A stretch of DNA of 64,000 nucleotides from Epichloe hybrida (Eukaryota; Ascomycota; Sordariomycetes; Hypocreales; Clavicipitaceae). Shown one piece after another: positions 1 through 10,730 of the stretch. The notes beneath the pieces are model-generated. The model was not told where the DNA came from. It saw nothing but the letters and a program-made list of their open reading frames with translations, and searched no databases. The position numbers were made by a program, and so were the translations under genes. Within the stretch, counting starts at the first letter, position 1; each line of letters starts with the position of its first letter. The stretch is taken from the NCBI GenBank assembly GCA_019022495.1, contig JAFEKR010000058.1, positions 145,281 through 209,280 on the forward strand, read 5' to 3'.

Positions 1-1793
1 GTTCTTTCGATAATTATTGTCGATAATGGCGCTGATGGATTCCATTAGCGAGTGTAGCAGCTGGTGGTTGGTCTCATTGGCAAGCAAGAAGGACGGCGAT
101 GACATGGATGAGAACAGGTGCATCAGCTGCGAGCTACCGGAAGCGCTGAGGTTCTCTATGTGGGGAGCTATGTTGTTGATCACCGCCAGTAGGGCGGGAT
201 AGATGGCTGTGAAGCTGCCCTGGCTCGATGTGATGAGGTTATAAATAGAGTGGATCAGGAAGTCGCCGTATGTGCCTTTGAATCCAGCGATACGAATGCC
301 AGCGGGAAGGCTGTCTTGACCTTCAAAATATTTGTTCAAGCTAGGACCAAATTTGGCATCCACGCTCAAAGTTTGTAGCAAGAATGCACACATGCGGACA
401 ACGCCTTGCTTGGCGGCGTCATTCTTGTATTCCAAGGCATAGAAAATCGTGAGCACCACGAAGTCATGCACTCTGTCGGTATCGATGATGAAGGACCGGA
501 ATCTCTTATTACATTGCGTCATTTCCCAAAACAGCATCAATATCTCGGGTGCAAGATTGGTAGGGGCATGAGTCCCAGGAAGATACGAGGTCTTTTCACT
601 CAGCGGTTGGCTGAGAATTCGAGACATTCCATCGACGATGAACTGGAAATCCTGCGGACGATGGAGACGGCCCAGGAAGTGACGATAGTAATTCTTTGAA
701 GACGATGGCGCTTGCGATGGTGATTCTGGTATTGGGTACACCAGTAAGGTGAGCATAAATTGTAATGAATACGTGACAAGTATCTGCTTGGAGTCGCGGA
801 ATACCAGGTTGTTATACGGTACACGCCAAGTCGCCGGATTATATTTCAGTGTCTGCATCACAAGTCAACTTTCAAAAACTACACCACATGCTCCACAAGA
901 CTCACGGTATTTAAAAGAGAGCATAGAACCGAGAGAACGATCTGCTTGTCCGAAGAAGCACAAATATAGGTCAGGGTTCGAACACCAGTCTGAGTCAACA
1001 CAGCAGGCGTGAAATACATGCTTTTTCCAGCCAATGCCAGCAAAAGCCGTAGTATTTCAGCGCGATTGCTCTCGAACTCTTTTGTGGTAGCAACCGTCGT
1101 ATTGCATCCAACTCCGCTTTGCCATATTGCGAAGGTAACCTTGTCATGGCCTTGAGGCTGACGCGTAATGGTAAGATCCGAGAAAAACAAGAGGTCGATT
1201 AGAGTATCTATCAGCTCTTCGGCGAGAGGCTTTGCTTCTTCGAACTCGTCGGCATCGACCTTGATCTCCTGTCTATCAGCCTCAGCTTCATCGAAAAGCA
1301 CTTCATTGGCAATGACGGCCCGGCGGGTTCGTTTTCGGCGAGTGCCCCAGAAGAATCGCTGTTCCCATGTGGCTAGATTTTCTTTTTCGTACAAATACGG
1401 CAGAAGCCGCGTTAGTACCCTGATGCAGTTCAGAGCATCTCTTTCGGGTGCGAGCTCAGGGTCGGGGAAAGATGGATGGTGTCGAAGTATGAAGAGCCGA
1501 GAAGTTAGTGCTAATATTAGCGTTTCTATATTCTCCAGCGCTTGGTCTCCAGTACGTCGAATATCAGTCGGCGAAAAAAGGCTGAAAACATCTTCGGAGG
1601 ACTCTGGAAGCTGCCAAAACTGAGTGACTGTAAGTATGGGTGGGCTCTTCTTTGTTCTGCCGGTTGACAACATCGGCTGGGTGGGGAGTGAACTAACTGA
1701 GGTCCAGTAAGGATCGTCCGCCCGGATATGGCGCTCTTCTGAGAGCTTGAAAATGCCCTGCTTGAAGACAATTTTGGAATCGCTTGCGCCCAT
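1..1793 (-). CDS. HID1: HID1/Dymeclin-family Golgi trafficking protein, 3' end cut by window
   Basis: HID1-family protein (metazoan HID-1, yeast Ecm30 relatives), a peripheral Golgi/trans-Golgi protein used in secretory sorting. The model has three exons on the minus strand: 1698-1793, 906-1619 and 852 down past base 1. The introns are 78 bp (1620-1697) and 53 bp (853-905); both keep frame and restore family text such as DPYWT..FWQLPESSEDVFSLFSP and SLLNT..TLKYNPATWRVPYN. The start MGASDSK fits an N-myristoylation consensus (Gly2, Ser6), as known for HID1, which supports this ATG. About 554 residues are visible and the C-terminal part lies outside the window. The 78 bp intron is a multiple of three without stops, so its retention would stay in frame. 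The gene is divergent from PET127, with 325 bp between the start codons. The family call comes from recognised conserved stretches. Confidence 0.88.
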
Positions 1794-2118
1794 CTCTGCA
1801 GCGCAAGGCAGCAGTCAGCCTTGGAGCAAGGTGGTAAAGGATGACGTTGCGTAGAGGAACGATGGAGTCTCTGGTTCTCCGTACGCTGACTGAGAGTACA
1901 TAATACGGGTCGGGAGCACGGAACTCTGCCCACGGCCAATCAAGTCAAGGCATGTGGAGACGTCGCTTTGGCTGTCAAAAAGCATGGCGGTGGTTTATTA
2001 TCGATAAACCGATGGGCGAAAGTCGCGTCGTCGATTTCTTGATCTCCAGTTTGACCTCATCTTCACTGCCTGTAAGTCGTCAGCGGACGAGGTTTTCGCA
2101 CTACACTCAGCATATGAG
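1794..2118. promoter_or_regulatory. Divergent HID1/PET127 promoter region
   Basis: A 325 bp gap lies between the HID1 and PET127 start codons, which point away from each other, so both promoters must sit here. I see no clear TATA box and no repeat. Confidence 0.5.
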
Positions 2119-4671
2119 ATGCTGCGTACTCCCTGCCGAAAGGGTCATTTGACCCTGGCTCTGCAATCAGTCAGATTCCGAGGTTGCAATGGGCCCATTT
2201 GCGCAAGAAGACCACTAAGCATCAGCCAACAATGCCTCGGGGATCGATCCAAGCGTACGACCAATAGTCGCAAGTCGCGAAGGTCGGAAAGGATGCAATC
2301 CACAGAAAGCGAAGTCTCGGAGAAAAAGTCTCGGCCCAAAAAATATGAGAAGGATGCAACCGCCACAGAAGCCGAGGAAAATACCCCCACCGAGCCGACG
2401 ACGTCAAGGAAAGGGGCTGGGTCAAAATCCAAACGCAAATCCAAAGCTCAACTGGACGTAAAGACAATTCGTCCAGCGATGTTAAAGCTACGACCCATCC
2501 ATAATAAGACGACCCAAAAGGTTCCAGAGTTGTCCTACAATCTAGATAGAGTTTTGTTCAACCCGGGAGTATACCACATGCAGGATCACCGGTCAGGCGT
2601 CTTCAACTTCGATCCTTATTTGGCCTCTATTATGCCAGTCGAGGAATTCGACTTCGACGTTTTGAGGGAATATATTACATCATCCAAGGACGCAAAACTG
2701 AGGGAGCTTTGCGCGGAGCATGGACTCAAGTATTGCGGTTCAACATCGAGTATGACATCCATCTTGTCGCATTTCCACTTTCTTCTCTCGGCTTGGAGAA
2801 GTCCCAATTTCGAAAATCTGTCACAATCTCTTAACCCAGGGTCGCTCACTTTTGCAGCGCTGACCCGTGGGCCAGCGGCTGCATTTGCCCACTTCAAGGA
2901 TGGCGTTTACGCTATCGATGCCGATAAAGAGTACGACACGGAGAACATTCTCAGCATGCTGGGCAAGTCGATGGAGAAGTTACTCACTCTGCCAAAAGAG
3001 GAGTTCGAGAAGCATAGGCGATCACGATCTCATCAGCTATCAGACGACAAGAAGAATGTTGAGGAGGCATATCACTTTACTACTTTGGGTGATTTCATGA
3101 TGCGTTCGCAGCTCGATGCGCACGATCCTCGATTACCTGGCTCTGGCGTTTTTGATCTGAAGACGAGGGCTGTCATCTCTATTCGCATGGACGTAAAGGG
3201 CTATGAAAAAGGTGTTGGGTACGAAATTCGAAAACGGTTTGGCCAGTGGGAATCGTTTGAGCGAGAATACTACGACATGATACGAGCAGCATTCTTGAAG
3301 TACTCGTTACAGGTGCGGATGGGTCGCATGGACGGCATTTTTGTGGCTTTCCATAATACTCAGCGGATTTTTGGATTTCAGTACATCAGCCTAGCTGAAA
3401 TGGATCATGCCATCCATGGGACAAACGACACCCGGCTAGGTGATGAGGAATTCAAGTGCAGTGTGGCACTGCTTAACGATCTCATGAACCGAGCAACTCA
3501 ACGATTCCCGGAACGAACACTTCGCCTGCATGTTGAGACGCGACCTACCAAAGTTCCTCTTACATACTTCTTTGTCGAGCCGGTGACTGAGGAGGAAATG
3601 CGGAAAATTCAGGAGGCCGGAAAGCCATCTGTCGAGCAATTGGAGCGCGATATTCAAGGTCTCAGTCTCGAAGAACGCGAAGCGGAAACTGCCCAAGAAG
3701 CTGAAGCTGCCCGAATGCAAAATTCGAACGCCGAGGAGGCAGACAAAGGCACTGATGAATTGTCTGTAAACGATCCCCAGAACGACGATACTTGGAAGGA
3801 AATGATGTCAAAGGTTGACGAAGCGGTGGAGAATGAGTCGCTGGGTGTCAGGTCGATACGAGAAGCAGTGCAGGAAGCCCTCGAGCAGAGCGGACTACTC
3901 CAAGACAAGACTGAATTGGAGAGTGAGAAGTACCTGGATGACCTCGTCTCAGCGTTGACAGCACACTCGTCAGAGGCCAAGGAGGTCAGAGAGTCTCGGA
4001 CAGCCAATGATGACGCAGGTGCGGGCCAGAATAGCATGGAATCACAGCCCGTTGATACGGACAACACGACTTTGGCCAATCTGATTTTCAAGGTCACGGA
4101 AGGCATAAATGACAAGAAGCCGAATTTGCGAACTTTTGAGCGCAAGGTGGCTGATCTGGCCTCGCAAGCCAAGAAGTCGGACCCTTCAAACAACGATGAC
4201 ACGACAGCAAAGACCGACTCGGACGATAGCGCTGACGAACTCGAGGCATTGGATTCTGAAGCCAACGAAGCACATAAGGATAGCAGTGCCACGGAACAGC
4301 CAAAGGGGGAGCTGCTAGGCATGTACGTCAGTATTCGCAACAGAGTCAACGGCGAGTTCGTGCCCAGGCCTGTAGGCTCCGGGAAACCCTTGGACTGGTC
4401 TGTGCAATACACCATTACCGAGCTCTCGGACAAGAAAGCCAAGAGCATTTACGCACAGATCAAGAAGCGCAGAAAGGATGTTCTTGCTACGGACCCCGGC
4501 ACTAGATCGGCAGAATGGTATCGCATGTTCAAGGGCCAATTGCCCATTTTCACAAAGCAAGGGCAGAAATATCGAGAAGTGAGGGAGCAACAAGAGGCTG
4601 GAAGCCCGGTGTACGTGGCGTGGGATACCGAACCGCTTCCGCCAAATAAAACTTCCAAACGCGATTCATAG
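2119..4671 (+). CDS. PET127: Pet127-like mitochondrial RNA-processing protein
   Basis: Single-exon gene for 850 residues. Pet127 is a mitochondrial membrane-associated protein needed for 5' processing and turnover of mitochondrial transcripts, and its core belongs to the PD-(D/E)XK nuclease superfamily. The first 35 or so residues are rich in Arg and Ser and poor in acids, with short hydrophobic stretches, as expected of a mitochondrial targeting peptide. A basic/acidic linker follows, then the conserved core from about residue 135 (YNLDRVLFNPGVYHMQD) to about 500. The core includes GVFDLKTRAVISIRMD, which resembles the D..E-x-K nuclease strand. Residues 510-750 are acidic, Glu/Asp/Ser-rich and probably disordered, and a conserved C-terminal strand region follows. 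The ATG at 2119 is chosen because it yields the targeting sequence. Confidence 0.88.
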   Translation: MLRTPCRKGHLTLALQSVRFRGCNGPICARRPLSISQQCLGDRSKRTTNSRKSRRSERMQSTESEVSEKKSRPKKYEKDATATEAEENTPTEPTTSRKGAGSKSKRKSKAQLDVKTIRPAMLKLRPIHNKTTQKVPELSYNLDRVLFNPGVYHMQDHRSGVFNFDPYLASIMPVEEFDFDVLREYITSSKDAKLRELCAEHGLKYCGSTSSMTSILSHFHFLLSAWRSPNFENLSQSLNPGSLTFAALTRGPAAAFAHFKDGVYAIDADKEYDTENILSMLGKSMEKLLTLPKEEFEKHRRSRSHQLSDDKKNVEEAYHFTTLGDFMMRSQLDAHDPRLPGSGVFDLKTRAVISIRMDVKGYEKGVGYEIRKRFGQWESFEREYYDMIRAAFLKYSLQVRMGRMDGIFVAFHNTQRIFGFQYISLAEMDHAIHGTNDTRLGDEEFKCSVALLNDLMNRATQRFPERTLRLHVETRPTKVPLTYFFVEPVTEEEMRKIQEAGKPSVEQLERDIQGLSLEEREAETAQEAEAARMQNSNAEEADKGTDELSVNDPQNDDTWKEMMSKVDEAVENESLGVRSIREAVQEALEQSGLLQDKTELESEKYLDDLVSALTAHSSEAKEVRESRTANDDAGAGQNSMESQPVDTDNTTLANLIFKVTEGINDKKPNLRTFERKVADLASQAKKSDPSNNDDTTAKTDSDDSADELEALDSEANEAHKDSSATEQPKGELLGMYVSIRNRVNGEFVPRPVGSGKPLDWSVQYTITELSDKKAKSIYAQIKKRRKDVLATDPGTRSAEWYRMFKGQLPIFTKQGQKYREVREQQEAGSPVYVAWDTEPLPPNKTSKRDS

Positions 4672-6401
4672 GTCCTGTTCAGGAGTACCCGGCCGTGATG
4701 TTGGTCTGGGCCAGGGGAGGCGGCAATATATGTCCTGTCATGCATAGCCATCAGGAGCATTCTCGGAATAGACTGTATAGTAGTGTACATTATGATTGGT
4801 CGATCGCGACTCATGCCAACTCTAGCGATGTAAAATCATTTGTCGCATTCGCATCCCATGTTCAGGTTGTTGGTCAGTCTTGATGCTGTATACGATCGAG
4901 TCCTTGCACCAGCGAACCTCGTTGGCATATCAGACTACGTCTATGTACGTCTATCACGAAACGAACCTTGGGTTGTATGTGCCATCGTTCTATCCTTTGA
5001 CTGAGCAGCTAGCATATGCAGATAAAGTCCCGTCCGTTGCTGTCTTTTTCTGGATTCATTGCACAACCACCGTCGTACATTGCAGAGAGAAAGCTTACGG
5101 GGCAGACAAGTCAGAACATTCCATGTTGGCACAAGCCTCGATCTACCCTTTCGACACACGACTACAAACCCTATCAAGCCACCGTTTTTTATCTGAAGCC
5201 AGGGTGTTTATCGGTCTGGCTCGCACGTCCCGTACATATGTTGTACCTAGCCTACGGTGAACACTGAAGGTGATGGACATGAGGCAACTTGGCATTGTGG
5301 AGTTTGACGGGCTTGGCATGGATGCAGAAGCAGAGAGGGAGGGAGGGCGATGAGGAGATTGAGGACGATGAGGACAGCGGCAATCGGTCACTGGGCCATC
5401 TCTAAAAGCGAAGCCATGTTACGGGTTATTACATACTCCGTACAGTCAGCAACATTGACGATCGCCCACCTTCCACTCCTGGGGCCCCCGATGCAACCGC
5501 GTCCTTCGTCATGTGCCATGCCCCGGCCCATGCTGGGGCAACATCAATGGCAACATCAATGGCAACGGAACAGCAACCAGCAAACGGCGGAACCAATCAT
5601 GACTCGTTAGCTTCCCACACCGTCAACTCTGCATGTCTCATTTCCCATTTCACAAACGCCCTGCACTCCAGCTTGCAGCTTGCATCTGCCATTTCCCACC
5701 CTTCCTCACCCTCTTGACTGACCCAGACTGACCCAGACTGACCCGAAGCCCATCTCGACAAACTGCCCAACGGCCACGCGCATCCGACTCACCCAACTCC
5801 GAGGTCAAATGCTAATACAGACCCTCAAAATTTAAGAGCCATCAGCCACACACCGGTCTTTTGTCCGTTTGCGCTACCAGAACTTCTCCCTTGCACCGAA
5901 TGCTCCAAAAAGCAAGAAAGCATGTTGCTCATCTTGTGCGTCTTTGGATCGAGCTAATGCCGGTTGCAAGCTTCCTTCCCAAGCGAGCCATCCCAGCGGA
6001 CACTAGCTAAGGGGAAGGGGATGAGAAAGCTACTCAGATCCCAAGAGTGCTGCCCAGCTCGTGACATGCATGATGGATGGCGTTGGTGTATCGCTGCAAC
6101 GATGAAATTGAGGATTTGGAGAGGGGCGTGGGCGTGGGCGAAAAAGCTCGTAATACGGCAGGCCCTTCTGCATCCTTGTCCAATCCTATTGTCGTTATAA
6201 ATGTTCGTATCTTCCCCCTTCGGTGCAAGTCTTGAAGGAGGGGGCAGTGAAGAAGTGATGTGCTTGACAAGTCACGCCAGCAATTTTCCGGCCGCGAGTG
6301 ACACTGCTTTTTTGAACTCCTCGAACCTGCTCTTCAGAAAACAAGAACAAGTTAGCCACTCGGTTTGAAATTGAACAGATTACTTGTCCGGGTAAATAGC
6401 A
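4672..6401. other. Intergenic, no gene seen
   Basis: About 1.7 kb between PET127 and the sphingomyelinase-like gene. Short ORFs here lack codon structure or recognisable protein. It holds three tandem 10-bp ACTGACCCAG-type units near 5719-5745, a doubled ATCAATGGCAAC (5546-5569) and one TACTCCGTAC motif (5434-5443). The distal part is probably the promoter of the downstream gene. Confidence 0.5.
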
Positions 6402-8705
6402 ATGCGTTTGGGTTTCCTTTTGCCGTTTTTGGCGTTGAGCCCTGCGGTCCAGGCCGCTGCCGTTACGTCCGAGGAATCGAGGGACCTGCTTGCACGAGAC
6501 TTGGACCTCCTCGCCAGTCGGGATCTGGATTCACTGTCCCCTCGCGAGGCCGAGTTGCTGACGAGGGCTCTCGTTGAGAGGGGGTTGTTGGACGACATCT
6601 GGCAGAAGGTGAAGGGTGCCACTACATGTTCTGGCGGCGAGGTAAGTTTGAACAAAACCCGCCGCCTCGTCTTTTCAAGAAGGCCTCTTGCTGACAACTC
6701 TTTCCCCTTTCCCAATCGCCCAAACAGGCACTTTTGGGGGCTCTCAAGGTGTTGGCCTTTCTTGGCGACAATGCTTTTGTCAAGGTGATTCAGGGCATCT
6801 GCAAGCTTGCCAAGGTTTGTGAAAACCACTTCCGCCTTGAGCCACCGAGACAACGTGGTCCCTTACACAAGATGAATATCTGCTAGGTGCAACCCGATGA
6901 TGTTTGCGACGGTGCGGTTGCCCTCGAGGGCCCCATCATTGCCGCAGATGTCCGTAAAACTTCGATTGGGTCCCGAACATCCAAGGCCTTCTGCACCACC
7001 TTCCTGGGAGTTTGTGGCTATCCAGATGTGCAGCCGTGGGACATCGAGTTCCCTTCGCCCAAGCCAGCCGGTGGTCGTCCCAAGCCCAGTGGCAAGGAGC
7101 CCCTCAAGGTTGTGCACTATTCTGATATTCACATTGATCCTTTGTATGTGGCTGGGTCGAGTACTCAGTGCAACGGAAGACCGATTTGCTGCAGGTATGT
7201 GTACAGCGTCGACACGTCGACATTCTGGTCTTGGTGATGGTGATGGGGCTTCCAAGATTACGAGGACTGACTAGAAGCAGACCTTACACCAAGGACGACG
7301 AACCAGGCAACACAAAGTTTCCGGCCGGCCCCAACGGAGACCACATGTGTGATGTACCTTTCAGCCTCGAACGCAGCATGTATGATGCGATCCACAAGTT
7401 TGTGCCAGATGCGGCCTTTACCATCTTCACTGGAGACATTGTTGATCATGCCATCTGGAACACGAGCCAGCAGCACAATACCGACCTCAGTACGTTCATT
7501 CCCATTCAGGCTCAACCTCATCTCCTTAACCGATCACTCTAGTCAACCATGCCTATGGCACGATGAACTCGACTCTCAAACTCGTGTACGGCACCGCGGG
7601 CAATCATGAAGCCCACCCAGTCAACGGCTTTGTCCCCAACGCCATCGGTCATGACAGCCAATGGATCTACGACCTCCTGTCATCAGACTGGGCGCATTGG
7701 ATTGGCGAATCTTCAACCACATCTGTCGAAGAATTCGGCGCATACTCGACCAAGTTTCCCCATGGCAAGCTACGTATCATTTCCCTCAACACTAACCTCT
7801 ACTACCGCCATAATTTCTGGCTGTATCAAGACTACGACGCCAAGGACCCCAATGGCCAAATCGCCTGGCTTATCAACGAGCTTGACGCCGCTGAAAAATC
7901 CGGCGAGCGCGTCTACGTCATGGGCCACATGCCTCTCGGCGAAGCAGATGCCCTCCATGACGGCTCCAACTACCTCGACCAAGTCTTCACACGGTATCAA
8001 GACACCATAGCCGCTGGTTTTTTCGGCCACACGCACGTCGACCACTTTGAAGTCAGCTATGCCAACTACTCTGTCCGCTCTGCCCCCAACGCCTTCATGA
8101 CGTCTTACATCGCGCCCTCCCTGACACCTACGTCTGGCATGCCATCCTTTCGCGTCTACTCTGTTGACCCAGATACATTCGCCGTCCTCGACCATACAAC
8201 CTATATAGCCGACATGACCAACCCTGCCTTCCAGACTACCGGTCCCGTATGGACAAAATTCTACTCTGCCAAAGAAACTTACGGTCCCATTGTCTCGCCA
8301 CCTCTAACCGACCCCAATGCCGAACTCACCCCATCATTCTGGCACTCCGTCACCGAGGCATTTGAGCGCGACGACACCCTCTTCAACGCCTACATGGCTC
8401 GCAAATCGCGCGGCTGGCAACCGGCTTCCTGCACGGGGGATTGCAAAACCAGCGAGATCTGCCAGTTGCGGGCGGGCCGCGCCCAGGATAATTGCTGGAA
8501 ACCCACACCGGGTATTCACTTGACCAAGAGGTCGGGCGTGCATGATGAAAAGGGGGAGCACGATGAGTGCGGAATGCCCGTTTCGCTCAAGACGCTGAAT
8601 GCTGTCGGGGCAGACAAGGAAGTGCTAGATAAGTTGAGGGAGGTGATGGATGAGGTGATTGCCGAGGCTAAGGCGAATGGGGTGTCGGGAGTACAGGTGG
8701 CGTAG
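6402..8705 (+). CDS. Secreted acid sphingomyelinase-like phosphodiesterase (saposin B + metallophosphatase)
   Basis: Predicted sphingomyelin phosphodiesterase of the acid sphingomyelinase family, which hydrolyses sphingomyelin-type phospholipids to ceramide and a phosphorylated head group. Five exons: 6402-6641, 6728-6814, 6887-7194, 7281-7489 and 7543-8705, giving 668 residues. An N-terminal signal peptide is clear (MRLGFLLPFLALSPAVQA). A saposin-B-like Cys segment covers roughly residues 75-150. The calcineurin-like metallophosphatase domain starts at about 185 and shows its metal ligands in order: D-x-H in HYSDIHIDP (Asp189, His191), GDIVDH, GNHE, GHMPLG and GHTHVDH. The C-terminal region carries further Cys (SCTGDCKTSEIC). 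All five boundaries are supported by GT/AG signals and frame. The actual substrate, sphingomyelin or another phosphodiester, cannot be told from sequence. Confidence 0.9.
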
Positions 8706-9995
8706 AGTTAGTTGTTGGTCGGGATTTCTGTCGAATTGAAGCATTTTGAGCGAGTGAGCGTGTTGGTTGGTGGAACGGTTGTGTGCATAGAAGTCGTGGA
8801 GCAGCGCAGGGCAAGTGGGTGGTGGGTGTACGTGATGGGAGAGTAAAATGAGAGCGGCAAAACGTGATGAATGGCTTTATTCATGTATATAATAAACATA
8901 GCTTGTTGGCATTGGTTCTCCGGACAGGCGATGATACAAGTCTATGACACAATGGACAGGGTGTGAACTTGGGTGTTGAGAGCAAAAAAGTCCAATTGGT
9001 GTCCCGGCAAGAAACGAACGTTTCTTACCAATCGACAACAAGACAACAACAGTATAGATCTATTCCTATCGCTGCGTACTTCTATTCTACAGTAATCTAC
9101 CTTGTTTACTTGTTTCATCATTCACCCCTAAATTATCATATTTTCATCCAGGAATCGATGTCCGCAAAACGAAACGCTACCTCCACCCAAACGACCCAAA
9201 CGACCCAAATAGAATGCCACATTACTCCGTATGGAGCAGCGCAAAACAGAGAGGGACCAAAAAAATCAATGAAAGACTCGTACCAGATTCGAATTGATGT
9301 TTCCGGAAGTGCAACGAGTCGTCAAAATCCAGCGTCCTGACCCCTAGACTAACGAGTCGTATGGATGGGGCGGGGGCCAACTTTGGAACTATGTTGGATA
9401 GTGGCCCCGGGTTCTTGAACAAAGGGAAATGTGATCTATCTGTAGTCCGTAGGGCTCTTCAAAAGGCGATTGATAGATACCGTTGACAAGAATGCGTGTA
9501 AGAGATGGGGCATCGAGGTGAGAAGACCGAGGTGCGAAGCATCTGAAAACATGGAGATGCGCCGATGCGGACAGAGAGCCACTAATAATAAACATCTCCA
9601 ATCACTTCCAGATTCCACATTTCCTGCATGGTACAGGCCATCTTTCATGTATGAACATGAAGGCGCATACTACAGAGTATTAGGGCATGTGCTGCCTGCG
9701 CCCCTAATTCCATAAGCGCGTAATCCGTAATAGGTGATCCCTTAACGCGCTAGGTCTGCCCTCGCCCAGCACAGCACTGAGGAGCGATTTGCTGTCACCG
9801 CCTCGAGGCTTTGGTCCTTGGACCCTTCTTGGATGCCGGGCAATGCGCGCTGACGGCAACACGACACGCCCAACCTGTGCCGCAACAACATCTCATATGC
9901 TGCCTGCCATCATACGGACTACTCCGTACGAAGCTCGTCCTGCCTCCTGTACACAGCTGGCATACTCTGGCCATTGATCTTCTCAAGCGCTGTGC
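8706..9995. other. Intergenic, no gene seen
   Basis: Follows the sphingomyelinase-like gene. No convincing ORF. Contains a near-palindrome TACTCCGTATGGAGCA at 9233-9248 and another copy of the motif at 9920-9930. Confidence 0.45.
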
Positions 9996-10730
9996 ATGCA
10001 GCCCGGACTGCGACCACGACTCAAGGCTCGGCCTTCGTTTCTGGACCTGATCCGCCACAGAAGCAAGTCGTTCTCGTCTGTTGCAGCAACAGGCGATTCG
10101 TTGCCGTCTGCCGTCGCTCTCTCTTTGCCGTCGTCGCCGAGGGCCGGTGCTGCGCGTGCTGTTCCTGGAGTTCCTGGAGTTCCTGGAACGGAGGTTGATT
10201 TCGGCCCGGCCTCGTCACCCTCGTCGCTGTCCATCGAGCCATCTGTTGCGCCTGCCACGGCCGCATCCCACACAGCTCCTCCTGCCTCTGCAGAGACGCC
10301 AGCTGCTCCTGCCTCCACTGCATCATCGCCTCCACTCTCCGCGCCTAGCCCAATCCGCTCTCCATCCGCAGCCGCAGCAGCTGTACCACTTTCATCAGAG
10401 CTGCTGCCTCTGCTCAACTCTCCACTCTCCGTTACCTCACCACCCTCACCACCTTCACCACCTTCACCACCTTCTCCCTCAACGTCGTCGCTGTCATCCC
10501 CACAGCATTCGTCGTCCTCAACTGAGCGCTCCGCTTCCTCCCATCAAGAGCTAGAGCCGAACACCTCGTCTTGTCCGCCCAAGATGCCGTCTGTATGCGC
10601 TCCCCTCATTCGAAATCCTCCAAGTCCAGACGCTCGACTTGTTGCCACATGCTCGTGGCTCGGTGACGGGTCTCGGCCGTTGTTGCCCTACTGCTGGTTA
10701 TGGTTCAACGTGCTGATTGTTCGTTTCTGA
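9996..10730 (+). other. Open low-complexity frame overlapping the VMA1 leader, coding status doubtful
   Basis: A 244-codon ATG-initiated frame runs through Ser/Pro/Ala-rich text with tandem 9-bp repeats (TTCCTGGAG at 10161-10190; CACCTTCAC units near 10440-10475). It overlaps the proposed VMA1 start codon (10584) and ends inside the first VMA1 intron. The first 60 residues (for example PSFLDLIRHRSKSFSS) look more protein-like than the rest. It may be part of a long VMA1 5' leader, an upstream ORF, or an exon of an unrecognised gene. I do not recognise a family. Confidence 0.2.
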
